Below, piece after piece: positions 1 through 10,014 of a stretch of 64,000 bases of DNA (positions are counted from its first letter, which is position 1; every line of letters begins with the position of its first letter). The position numbers were made by a program, and so were the translations under genes. The notes under the pieces are model-generated. The model searched no databases. It saw only the letters and a list, made by a program, of their open reading frames with translations, and was not told the origin of the DNA. The DNA lies in contig CAVPJW010000004.1 in the NCBI GenBank assembly GCA_963705525.1, positions 806,001 through 870,000 on the forward strand. The letters run 5' to 3'. This stretch comes from CAVPJW01 sp963705525. Lineage in GTDB: Bacteria > Acidobacteriota > Vicinamibacteria > Vicinamibacterales > CAVPJW01.

Positions 1-422
1 TCCGGCCGATCGTCGTCACGGTCGAACGTTCGACCTGCGGACAGGCCGGGGTGCAACACGCGAAAGAACCCTTCTGAAACGCGGCCAATCATGATTCGTT
101 CGGGCGAGCCCATGCCGGTCAGCGTGGACTCGGACGCGGAGGTGAGAATGCCCATGGCCTCGAAGGCATTCGACTGTCGATCGAAGTCCACGAAGTCCGG
201 TGGGGAGATATTGGAGTAGCGAGTCTCGCCGACGTGCCCGCCGGAGATCTTCACGAGGAGTCCGGCCTCGGGGAACGGAAGCGGCCTGAGGAGCACGTTG
301 TACACAAGGCTGAAGATCGCAGTGTTCGCGCCGATGCCGAGCGCGAGCATCGCGAGTGACACGGCCGAGAACGTCTTGCGATGAAGCAGCGAGCGGATGG
401 CGAACCTGATGTCCTGCAGCAT
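1..422 (-). CDS. ADOP-family (MacB/FtsX-like) permease, N-terminal part, cut by window edge
   Basis: The reading frame is open from an ATG at 422 to the left edge, giving about 140 residues of the N-terminus. After a short cytoplasmic start (MLQDIRFAIRSLLHRK) comes the first transmembrane helix with the ALGIGANTAIFSLV signature, then the start of the extracytoplasmic MacB_PCD domain (ISPPDFVDFDRQ, ERIMIGRVSEGFF). This order and wording are typical of acidobacterial duplicated orphan permeases of about 800 residues, which look like two fused MacB permease halves but usually stand without an ATPase gene. The same motif occurs in the complete paralogue at 28740-31172. Substrate unknown; efflux or lipoprotein/envelope export is the usual guess for the superfamily. 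The rest of the gene lies outside the window. Confidence 0.9.
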   Translation of the reverse strand, partial: MLQDIRFAIRSLLHRKTFSAVSLAMLALGIGANTAIFSLVYNVLLRPLPFPEAGLLVKISGGHVGETRYSNISPPDFVDFDRQSNAFEAMGILTSASESTLTGMGSPERIMIGRVSEGFFRVLHPGLSAGRTFDRDDDRP

Positions 423-558
423 GGCCGTCTTTCCACCGAGAGATCAAGTCGTGGGTCGAGGTGATGTGGCTTAGATGGATGGCTCCAGGAAAACGTTGAC
501 GGTTCCGGTCCCCTGGCAGAGCTTGCAATCGGCCCGCCCGCACGAACATTCTGGGCTC

Positions 559-1077
559 ATGGGGTGTGGCGCCCGTCGATCGGCGGCGATCCTGATCGCC
601 GCGATTGCCCTTTCGAGCGGACCCGGTTGCGGCGGGAGCGACGCGCCTCCGACCAGCCCGAGCCCGATGCCCGGACCGGGTCAGACCGTGTCGTACACAG
701 CGCTCGGCGCGAGCGACGCGGTGGGTGTCGGCGCCAGCGTCCCCTGCTTTCCATTTGCGCCTTGCCCTCTTCCAAACTTCGCCGGTGGTCCGTTTGCCGC
801 AGGCTTCCCCTTGCTGGCCAAGCAGGGTCTGCAGGAGATCTCGGTGGGAATGTCGACGCAAGTGATCAATCGCCTCACATCGCAGGGCGTGAGCGTGATC
901 GATCTGCTCTGCGATCCTGGCATGTACGACGAGTCCAGCTATTCGAGCGACGGTTTTCATCCGAGCGACAGCGGTTACGCCATCATGGCGGACGGCATGC
1001 TCGACGCTATTACGACGGGAAGCCATCCCAATCCGCGCTCGAGCTGTCCGGAAATGACGCTCGTTCCGCCGCCCTAG
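559..1077 (+). CDS. SGNH/GDSL hydrolase-like lipoprotein with central deletion
   Basis: I start at ATG 559 because it puts a hydrophobic leader ending in a Cys (SSGPGCGG) at the N-terminus; an in-frame ATG at 475 is possible but gives a poor leader. After a Pro/Ser linker the protein has block I of SGNH hydrolases (ALGASDAVGVG, with the Ser) and at the C-terminus block V (SSDGFHPSDSGYAIMADGM, with the Asp/His pair). The roughly 100 residues that normally lie between, including the GxND oxyanion-hole block, are absent. The text jumps from CFPFAPC straight to LPNFAGGPFAAG, the segment that normally follows the Asn block. At 172 residues it is far shorter than relatives of about 300. It is either a decaying gene with an in-frame deletion or an inactive derivative. 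It lies divergent from the ADOP permease. Confidence 0.7.
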   Translation: MGCGARRSAAILIAAIALSSGPGCGGSDAPPTSPSPMPGPGQTVSYTALGASDAVGVGASVPCFPFAPCPLPNFAGGPFAAGFPLLAKQGLQEISVGMSTQVINRLTSQGVSVIDLLCDPGMYDESSYSSDGFHPSDSGYAIMADGMLDAITTGSHPNPRSSCPEMTLVPPP

Positions 1078-1121
1078 ACCGGCGGCTTGCAGAAGAAGCA
1101 AGTTCAAGGCACGATTGATCC

Positions 1122-1955
<834 letters not shown>

Positions 1956-1960
1956 GCGCG

Positions 1961-3664
<1,704 letters not shown>

Positions 3665-3709
3665 GAGCTCGTCCCCTCTGCCTCCCGGAATCATCACTGC
3701 AGAGCGCGG

Positions 3710-3715
3710 ATTATA
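3710..3715 (-). promoter_or_regulatory. Candidate -10 element for ggt
   Basis: On the minus strand this reads TATAAT, a perfect sigma-70 -10 hexamer, about 45 bp upstream of the ggt start. No good -35 hexamer is visible at 16-18 bp, so the assignment rests on the -10 and its position in the 141-bp divergent region. Confidence 0.4.
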
Positions 3716-3805
3716 GCTGATCCAGCGCGAGCCATCGTCGGCTCGCCGATCTAGAATCTGCAACGGGCCGCCGCCCCGACGTCCAGCCGGCACCATGAGA
3801 GGTTC

Positions 3806-4717
3806 ATGATCGTCAACGACGCGCACTGCCATTTCTTCTCACGCCGTCTTTTTGAAGTGCTCGCGGCGCACACGTCTGATGCCCCTGACGCCGATCCGGT
3901 GAGATCGGTCACGCGAACGCTCGAATGGGACGAGCCCGGCACACCCGATGCGCTGGCCGATCGGTGGATCGCCGAGCTCGATGCGCACGGCGTCAGGCGC
4001 GCGGCGCTCATTGCGAGCGTGCCGGGCGACGAGGCGTCGGTCGCGGCCGCCGTCGCCCGCCACCCGGCGCGGTTCGTGGGCATGTTCATGCTGGATCCGA
4101 CGGCGCCCGACGCCGAGCGGCGCACGCGACGCGCGTTTCTCGAACTGAAACTGGCGGGGGTCTGCCTGTATCCGGCGATGCAGCAGTTCTCCCTGCTCGA
4201 CGCGCGAACGATGCGAATCTTTCAGATCGCGGCGGAGGCGCCAGGCCGCGTGGTCTTCGTGCATTGCGGCGTGCTCTCCATCGGGGTCCGGCGGCGTCTC
4301 GGACTGGCGAGCCCGTTCGACATGCGATTCGGGAATCCGCTCGATCTGCAGACCGCCGCGCTGAGGCATCCGCGACTTCCGATCATCGTGCCGCACTTCG
4401 GAGCGGGCTTCTTCAGAGAGGCCTTGATGACCGCCGATCTCTGTCAGAACGTCCACTTCGACACATCGAGCTCGAACGGCTGGATCAAGTACCACCCTGG
4501 CTTGACTCTCGACATGGTCTTCCGTCAGGCGCTGGAAGTCGTGGGACCCGAGCGCCTGATCTTCGGCACCGACTCGTCATTCTTTCCTCGAGGCTGGCAG
4601 ACGAGTGTGTTCGAGACCGAGCGCGCCGTGCTCGAACGTCTGAATGTGGCTGAAGAGGGACGCGCCCGGATCTTCGGCGGCAACTTCGATCGAGTCTTCG
4701 GCGCTCCAGGTTGCTGA
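3806..4717 (+). CDS. Amidohydrolase-family metal-dependent hydrolase (amidohydrolase 2 type)
   Basis: 303 residues with a TIM-barrel amidohydrolase signature. The N-terminal DAHCHFF (residues 5-11) supplies the first metal-binding histidines. VVFVHCG and IIVPHFGAGF supply later ones, and the conserved Asp is in IFGTDSSFF near the C-terminus. Sequence and length fit the amidohydrolase-2 group, which includes decarboxylases and lactonases such as ACMSD-like enzymes. The substrate cannot be told from the sequence. No signal peptide, so cytoplasmic. A short AGAGG stretch lies just before the start. The gene is divergent from ggt and ends before a strong hairpin terminator shared with the GNAT gene. 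Confidence 0.85.
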   Translation: MIVNDAHCHFFSRRLFEVLAAHTSDAPDADPVRSVTRTLEWDEPGTPDALADRWIAELDAHGVRRAALIASVPGDEASVAAAVARHPARFVGMFMLDPTAPDAERRTRRAFLELKLAGVCLYPAMQQFSLLDARTMRIFQIAAEAPGRVVFVHCGVLSIGVRRRLGLASPFDMRFGNPLDLQTAALRHPRLPIIVPHFGAGFFREALMTADLCQNVHFDTSSSNGWIKYHPGLTLDMVFRQALEVVGPERLIFGTDSSFFPRGWQTSVFETERAVLERLNVAEEGRARIFGGNFDRVFGAPGC

Positions 4718-4747
4718 GCCTGGGCACTTGAGGAGACGAGGCTCCGC

Positions 4748-4772
4748 GACCGAACGGAAGTGCCGTTCGGTC
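4748..4772. terminator. Bidirectional hairpin terminator
   Basis: Perfect 10-bp stem GACCGAACGG / CCGTTCGGTC around an AAGTG loop. It sits between the ends of the convergent amidohydrolase and GNAT genes. There is only a weak T-rich tail on either strand. Confidence 0.7.
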
Positions 4773-4785
4773 TATTGGCCGTCCG

Positions 4786-5382
4786 CTAGCGTTCAATCGT
4801 CGTGACCGTCCGCCGGCTTCGGTGTTTGTTGAGCATCTCGGTGTGCAGGCGCTTGCCGAGGTACACCTTCGACTCGCGGTTGTCGGTGGCGTGCCGCTCG
4901 TACTTCAGGACGTCGAATTGCAGGTGATCGAGCGTGCCGCGCATCTCGTAGAACTTGTTCTTCGTCTTGACGAGCACCTCGTGATAGCCGGCATCGAGCG
5001 CCCACGCCTCCTGCTGCTCCGTCAGGGCGCGGAAGTGACCCTGCCCACGCCAGTCCCGCCGCGTTCCGCCAATCCAGGAATACAGAATCCGGCGGCCGTC
5101 GAACTCCACGCAATCCTTCAGCCGGGCGACCAGGTCGGCCAGCTTGGGATCGGTCTCGTTGACCCGGATTTCATGCGCGATCTTGTAGGACACCGGCACG
5201 ATCGTCGACGGATCATCGAGCAGTTTCGCGTCGGCCATCAGGATCAGGTGATCCCGTCCGGACAGCCGTCCGATGATCTCCGCCGCCGTTTTCTTCCTTG
5301 GGAATTCTCCGAAGAACTCTTCGAGGTATTGAATCTCGAGCGCGCCCTGATCGATCGGATACTGCGTGATGTTGTATTCCAA
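4786..5382 (-). CDS. GNAT-family N-acetyltransferase
   Basis: 198 residues. The central part reads as a GNAT acetyl-CoA-binding core: YSWIGGTRRDWRGQGHFRAL holds motif A with the R-G-Q-G-H pyrophosphate loop, followed by a helix (TEQQEAWALDAGYHEV) and VKTKNKFYEMRGTLDHLQF, similar to motif B. The target is unknown. The N-terminus (ITQYPIDQGALEIQYLEEFFGEF) is not a signal peptide. It follows the DUF349 gene on the same strand after a 37-bp gap, so the two may be co-transcribed. Confidence 0.7.
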   Translation of the reverse strand: MEYNITQYPIDQGALEIQYLEEFFGEFPRKKTAAEIIGRLSGRDHLILMADAKLLDDPSTIVPVSYKIAHEIRVNETDPKLADLVARLKDCVEFDGRRILYSWIGGTRRDWRGQGHFRALTEQQEAWALDAGYHEVLVKTKNKFYEMRGTLDHLQFDVLKYERHATDNRESKVYLGKRLHTEMLNKHRSRRTVTTIER

Positions 5383-5419
5383 CCAGACCCTCCACAGCCT
5401 GCGCGCGGACGACCACGCC

Positions 5420-8227
5420 TCAGGCGCCGGCTCTCCGGCGATCGAAGAACGTGCGGCACGCCCGATCGAACCGGTCGGTCAACGCGCGCCGGCTCGCGTC
5501 TGGCACCAGGCCGATGCGCCGCCACGCCGCCTGCGCATCGCGCACATCCTCGACCGCCGCGCGAAATTGAGCCTCCGGGTCGACCTTGCCGCCGATCGTG
5601 TTCGATGCCAGCGCCTCCCGCCACATCGTCGCCAGTTGCGCCGCCGGCGACACGGCGCGTGCGGGTTCCTGGCTCGAGACAAGCCGTTCCACGCGCGCGC
5701 AGAGGTCTTCCATCCGGCGCTGGTTTCGATCGATGTCGAATTCGGTGTTGGCCAACGCATCGCGATTGGCTTCGACCACCTTCATGAGCGACGAGGAGAA
5801 CCTGGCGTTCCATTCTGCCATGGTGGCGGGTGGCAGCGCGCCAACCTTCTGCCACGCGGCTCTGACTTCGCGCAGCGTCTCGAGCAAGGGCGCTGGCGGA
5901 AGCGCGCCGCCCTCGCATTCGAGCGAATCCAGACGCGCGACCAGGCGCTCGCGTTCGGCCAATCGCGACGCCTGCTCGATCTGGTCGCGCTGCTGATAGC
6001 GCTCGAAGAACAGTTGGGTCGCCGCGTGAAATCGAGTCCAGAGCGCCTCGGATCGACTTCGTTTGACGGGACCGACGGCTTTCCAGTCGGCTTGGACGCG
6101 CTTGAGCTCGGCGACCGCGGCATCCCAGTCGGTTCGCGAGGCCAGCTCCTCAGCGCGCACGCAGAGCGCCTCTTTCTTCGCGAGGTTGGCCGACCATTCC
6201 GACTTGCGTCGAGCAAGGTCTTCGTGGCGTCGCGTGAAGAACGTGTCGCACGCCCGCCTGAATCGATCCCAGACTGTTTTTTCCTGTCCCCGCGTCACGG
6301 GGCCGATCGTCTTCCATTGAGCTTGCAGCTGTTTGATGGCCTCGGCCGTTTTCAGCCAGTCCACGGAGTTGGCCAGGGCCTCGGCCTCTTCGCAGAGCGC
6401 CACGCGCTGCTGCAGATTGCTCGCGTGCTCGCGGGCCCGTTCGGCCAGATGCCGTTCGGATCGCGCGCGGACGCGATCGCGCGCCGTGCTGAAGCGGCGC
6501 CAGAGCACCTGGGACTTCTGCGGAGGAGCCGAAGCCACCGCTCGCCACTGCTCTTCGAGCAGGCGAAGCTGGCGCATCGCGTCGGCGGGATCGGTCACGG
6601 CATCTAGGGCTTCGGCCTTGGCGCAGAGCGTCTCCTGCACACCCGCATTCGCCCATCGCTCCCAATCCGCGATCTCACGGAGCTCCAGAAGCTTGGGCTG
6701 CATTCTGACATTCAGATCCTTCAAACGAGCCACCAGGTGATCGTGGTCTCGCCGGGTCGGCAGCCGGGGCATCTGATCGAGCGCCGATCGAACGTCGCGC
6801 TGCCGACGCTCGAGGTCCTTCAAGGACACGTTGTCGCCAGCGATCAGCGCCTCGACGTCGCGCACCAGCCTCTCGAGACCCTCGAGACTGGCGCGCTGTT
6901 GCTGAAGGGCTCTGTCCCGCGCGTCGGCCTCGTGCTTCAGCATCAGAGCGTCGGCATGCGCAAATCGCTCGAGGAGATCCCGGGGCGACGCCGCGGTCGA
7001 AGCGCGGAGAGCCGACCACTCGCGACGGAGAGTCATGACACGCTCGCGAACCGGCTCGTCGGAGAACGCCGCCGCATCGGCGGCAAGCCGTTCGGCCTCG
7101 TCGCACAACCGCTCGAAATCCGGACGCACCTCGGAGGCCAGGGCAGACTGCCGCTCGCGGGCTGCGCAGAGAGCCTCGAATTCGGCGTCGAGCGCCGATG
7201 CATCTGGCGAGTCCCAGGGCGGCAACGCATGCCACAGCTGGCGGATACGGGCGACCTCCGACGGAACGTCGCCGCTAAAATCGACGAGGTGTTTCTGGAG
7301 GGAAAGGCGAGCCTGACGGCCCTCGGTGTCCGCGCGCAGTCGGGCCTCGTGTTCGGCGCGCTCGCGAGCGAGCGCCGTCACGCGATCCCGCGCGCGCGCG
7401 CAAGCCGCCGCGAAGCGCTCGGTGAGATCCTCATCCACGTCCGGAACCAGCTCGGCCCAGTCCGACTGAGCACGAACGATCTCGCTCGAGATCCCATCGG
7501 CGTCGGCAAGAGGGATCAGCGCCTCCACCCGCGCACAGAGATCGGACTGGCGTTGGCGATCCGTTGGCGGGGCCTGCGGCACGGCCGGCTCCGACGGCTG
7601 CAGGGCGCGAACCCGCGCTCCCGCGCGCCGGGCTACGGTCTTGTGGCGAGCTCGCGCGCTGATCGTCGCGAGATGCCCGAGGCTCGTCATGCGCGCGAGC
7701 GCCGCCGTGGCGACATCGAGATGATCCGTCTTGATTGCGACGGTCGCCAGCTCGTCTTCGCTGACGACGCGATTGAGCGAGGCGAGACGAATCGACGGCG
7801 AGAGCGCCCGCCGCGCCACGCCGCCAAGCAGCTTCTCGTCGTGGAGGCGCGCGATGGCCGCCAGTCCCACCGTCTCCGCGACGGTCGTCCTCGCAATCGT
7901 CGCGAGCGCGCGTGGCTCCTCTACCGCCTCCGCCGCCTGCCGCGCCAGAACTTCATCAGTGGAGCTGGTCGCCAGATCGACCAGTCGAGCGCCGGCCGTC
8001 TCGCGCACAAGCTCGTCCGGATCGACGCGGGCGAGCTGATTGAGAAGTCCTGGGTCGTTCAGACGCGCGGACGCGGCTCGCCGGACAATCGGGTCGCTGT
8101 CGCTGGACGCCAAAGTACCCAGCACATCGCGCTGGTCCTCAGACAGCGTCGCGATCGCGCTCAGCCGCACGGTCGGATCGGCATGCTGCCAGGCGGGCTG
8201 GGGGCGAAGCCGGTCGAGCAGTCCCAT
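5420..8227 (-). CDS. Large HEAT-repeat plus DUF349 coiled-coil protein
   Basis: 935 residues. The first 220 or so residues are short HEAT-like helical repeats (DPTVRLSAIATL, DPIVRRAASARL, VDPDELVRETAGARL, LAAIARLHDEKLL). The rest is a long alpha-helical region with repeated DUF349 modules, recognisable by W-K-x-(I/V)-G-P-V followed by a helix W-x-R-F-x-x-A-x-(D/Q)-x-F-F, for example QWKTIGPVTRGQEKTVWDRF and DWKAVGPVKRSRSEALWTRF. I count at least five modules. No signal peptide, catalytic motif or transmembrane segment is visible. DUF349 proteins have no firmly known function. The gene is divergent from the HTH regulator at 8388, so the palindromic site between them could influence both. Confidence 0.85.
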   Translation of the reverse strand: MGLLDRLRPQPAWQHADPTVRLSAIATLSEDQRDVLGTLASSDSDPIVRRAASARLNDPGLLNQLARVDPDELVRETAGARLVDLATSSTDEVLARQAAEAVEEPRALATIARTTVAETVGLAAIARLHDEKLLGGVARRALSPSIRLASLNRVVSEDELATVAIKTDHLDVATAALARMTSLGHLATISARARHKTVARRAGARVRALQPSEPAVPQAPPTDRQRQSDLCARVEALIPLADADGISSEIVRAQSDWAELVPDVDEDLTERFAAACARARDRVTALARERAEHEARLRADTEGRQARLSLQKHLVDFSGDVPSEVARIRQLWHALPPWDSPDASALDAEFEALCAARERQSALASEVRPDFERLCDEAERLAADAAAFSDEPVRERVMTLRREWSALRASTAASPRDLLERFAHADALMLKHEADARDRALQQQRASLEGLERLVRDVEALIAGDNVSLKDLERRQRDVRSALDQMPRLPTRRDHDHLVARLKDLNVRMQPKLLELREIADWERWANAGVQETLCAKAEALDAVTDPADAMRQLRLLEEQWRAVASAPPQKSQVLWRRFSTARDRVRARSERHLAERAREHASNLQQRVALCEEAEALANSVDWLKTAEAIKQLQAQWKTIGPVTRGQEKTVWDRFRRACDTFFTRRHEDLARRKSEWSANLAKKEALCVRAEELASRTDWDAAVAELKRVQADWKAVGPVKRSRSEALWTRFHAATQLFFERYQQRDQIEQASRLAERERLVARLDSLECEGGALPPAPLLETLREVRAAWQKVGALPPATMAEWNARFSSSLMKVVEANRDALANTEFDIDRNQRRMEDLCARVERLVSSQEPARAVSPAAQLATMWREALASNTIGGKVDPEAQFRAAVEDVRDAQAAWRRIGLVPDASRRALTDRFDRACRTFFDRRRAGA

Positions 8228-8352
8228 GGAAAGGCGCCAGAAGAAAAGGCCTTCCGATCATACACGGCACGCGTGAGAAGGGCGTCACACGCGAGCGCCA
8301 GCCCGGGACGCCCGGGTCTCTCGGCCCGATTAACCGACCAGAGTCTTAAGTA

Positions 8353-8381
8353 TTGACAAAATATTTTGTCGGTTTTATGCT
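8353..8381 (+). promoter_or_regulatory. Sigma-70 promoter of the HTH-SRPBCC unit
   Basis: TTGACA (8353-8358) and TATGCT (8376-8381) are separated by exactly 17 bp, the clearest sigma-70 promoter in the window. The start codon ATG at 8388 lies 7 nt after the -10, so transcription should start at or next to the A of the ATG. A leaderless mRNA is therefore likely. Confidence 0.75.
8355..8370. promoter_or_regulatory. Perfect 16-bp palindromic operator
   Basis: GACAAAATATTTTGTC is its own reverse complement. It overlaps the end of the -35 and most of the spacer of the promoter for the HTH gene. A bound dimer would block RNA polymerase, so autorepression by the adjacent regulator is the simplest reading. 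It is an AT-rich island in a GC-rich region. Confidence 0.7.
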
Positions 8382-8387
8382 CCGCGC

Positions 8388-9020
8388 ATGCTCCAACAGT
8401 CTCTACTCCAGGTCGTCGCAGACTCGGCTCGCGCCGCAACCCTGCTCCAACCGCCTCGGCTGCAGCTCATCGCGCATCTCGGCGAACCCGATTCCGCCTC
8501 GGGCCTCGCGCGCAAGCTCGGGCAACCCCGACAGCGCATCAACTATCACCTGCGCGAACTGGAACGCGACGGCTTCCTCGAGTTCGTCGAAGAGCGCCGG
8601 CGCGGCAACTGCGTCGAACGTCTGGTTCGGGCGACAGCGAAGTCGTACGTGATCAGCCCGGAAGTGCTCGGGCAGGTCGGGAACACCCCGGCCGATTTTC
8701 AGGACCGCTTCAGCAGCGCGTACCTCCTGGCGCTGGCATCTCGTGTCATCCGCGAGGTCGCCGGACTTCGATCAAGAGCCGCGGCGACCGGGAAGCGCCT
8801 CGCCACGATGACGCTCGAAACCGACGTGCGATTTGCGCGGGCGCAGGACCGCAAGGCCTTTACCGAGGAACTCACGCGCGAGATCGGCCGCATCGTCGCC
8901 AAGTATCACGACGAATCGGCGGCGGGCGGACGGACGTTCCGGGTCGTGCTCGGCGCTTATCCCTCTCCAAAGGCGGCCGAGCCGGCTGCGCCCACGGCCG
9001 ATGCGCCAGAGAAGCACTAA
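8388..9020 (+). CDS. Winged-helix (ArsR/HTH_20-like) transcriptional regulator
   Basis: 210 residues. Residues about 15-90 form a winged helix: PPRLQLIAHLGEPDSASGLA, then the recognition helix region GQPRQRINYHLRELERDGFLEF and a wing with VEERRRGNCVERL. The C-terminal part is helical (FSSAYLLALASRVIREVAGL, RKAFTEELTREIGRIVAKY) and probably dimerises or binds an effector, ending in an Ala/Pro tail. The ATG at 8388 lies directly after a strong promoter, so the mRNA is probably leaderless. The stop codon is part of the TAAGGAG ribosome-binding site of the following SRPBCC gene. HTH regulators paired with SRPBCC (AHSA1-like) proteins are common; the ligand is unknown. Confidence 0.85.
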   Translation: MLQQSLLQVVADSARAATLLQPPRLQLIAHLGEPDSASGLARKLGQPRQRINYHLRELERDGFLEFVEERRRGNCVERLVRATAKSYVISPEVLGQVGNTPADFQDRFSSAYLLALASRVIREVAGLRSRAAATGKRLATMTLETDVRFARAQDRKAFTEELTREIGRIVAKYHDESAAGGRTFRVVLGAYPSPKAAEPAAPTADAPEKH

Positions 9021-9035
9021 GGAGATCACCACACC

Positions 9036-9878
9036 ATGACGGACACAACGCGAAGCATCGAACAGGTCATCGACATCGACGCGCCAATCGACGACGTCTG
9101 GCGGGCGCTCTCAGACGCCGAGGAGCTGATGCGGTGGTTCCCTCTGAACGCGGCCGTAACACCCGGCCGTGGCGGGGCGATTCATCTTGCCTGGGGTGAC
9201 GCCTTCAAGTGGGACATGGCGATTGATCTGTGGAACCCACCGACGAGACTCCGGACCCTTCAGACTCGCATTGGTCCGTACGATGTCGCGGGCAACATTG
9301 TCGACGCGTCGAATCCGATTGCGATTGCGCTCGAGTACACCCTCGAGAGCGTGGGAGGCAAGACTCGTCTGCGGCTCGTGCACTCCGGCTTTGGGACGGA
9401 CCAGACGTGGGACGACGAATTTGAAGGGACCGTGAAGGGATGGGGCTTCGAGCTCCGCGGTTTGCGCCACTATCTGGAACATCATCGGGGGCGCAATCGT
9501 CGCGCGGTGTGGGTCAGGGCCATCAGCGACCTTCCGGTCTCGGAGGCCTGGGCGCGACTCGTCGCGCCTGATGCAATGGGCGTTGCAGGTGATCCCAGTT
9601 CGCTCCGCGAAGGCGATCGTTACAGTCTCTCCGCTGTGACGGGCGACAGGTTTTCTGGCCGCGTGCTCCAGGCGATTCCGCCCCACGAGCTCTCAGGCAC
9701 GGTCGAGTCGGCGAACAACGGCCTGATGCGCGTCGCAGTGGAACACGCGATGGGCCAGACAAGCCCGCAGGTCTGGTTGTCCGCGTGGGACGTCGACAAG
9801 GCCTGGATGGACGCGTTCGAAAAGCGCGTGGTGCTGCTGCTGTCTCGATTGTTCAGCAGTGAAGTCGTGACGGTCTGA
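9036..9878 (+). CDS. SRPBCC (AHSA1/START-like) ligand-binding domain protein
   Basis: 280 residues. The first half (about 1-150) is a typical SRPBCC domain: IEQVIDIDAPIDDVWRALSD, then ELMRWFPL, a TRLRLVHSGFG strand and the C-terminal helix GWGFELRGLRHYLEHH. The second half (about 160-280) starts again with an SRPBCC-like strand (RAISDLPVSEAWARLV) and may be a second, divergent domain. Such folds enclose a hydrophobic ligand. A good GGAG ribosome-binding site overlaps the stop of the upstream regulator, so the two are one operon. Substrate or partner is unknown. Confidence 0.8.
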   Translation: MTDTTRSIEQVIDIDAPIDDVWRALSDAEELMRWFPLNAAVTPGRGGAIHLAWGDAFKWDMAIDLWNPPTRLRTLQTRIGPYDVAGNIVDASNPIAIALEYTLESVGGKTRLRLVHSGFGTDQTWDDEFEGTVKGWGFELRGLRHYLEHHRGRNRRAVWVRAISDLPVSEAWARLVAPDAMGVAGDPSSLREGDRYSLSAVTGDRFSGRVLQAIPPHELSGTVESANNGLMRVAVEHAMGQTSPQVWLSAWDVDKAWMDAFEKRVVLLLSRLFSSEVVTV

Positions 9879-9962
9879 ACGGATCGGTTGACACGAATGA
9901 CTGGATGACGGTTTTGGTTGTCAATGCCAGCTTGTCAGCTCTTGATTCTCAGTCTTCGAACA

Positions 9963-10007
9963 AAGAACTAAGAACCATGAACTAAGAACCAATGAACTAA
10001 GAACTAC
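9963..10007. repeat. Degenerate heptamer array (AGAACYA units)
   Basis: About six units of AGAACTA/AGAACCA, two of them shifted by an inserted T or AT (TGAACTA, ATGAACTA). The array lies just downstream of the selenoprotein-type peroxiredoxin gene. A second array of the same unit, in inverted orientation, lies just upstream of that gene at 10586-10618. Confidence 0.8.
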
Positions 10008-10014
10008 AGGTAAT

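Noticed and set aside
4718..4785. tRNA gene
   Set aside because: The region folds into a single perfect hairpin, not a cloverleaf, and has no T-arm consensus.
5366..8356. Two long plus-strand open frames (413 and 539 residues) opposite the DUF349 gene
   Set aside because: They are Arg/Gly/Leu-rich mirror frames of a high-GC gene, have no recognisable domain, and the minus-strand DUF349 protein explains the region.
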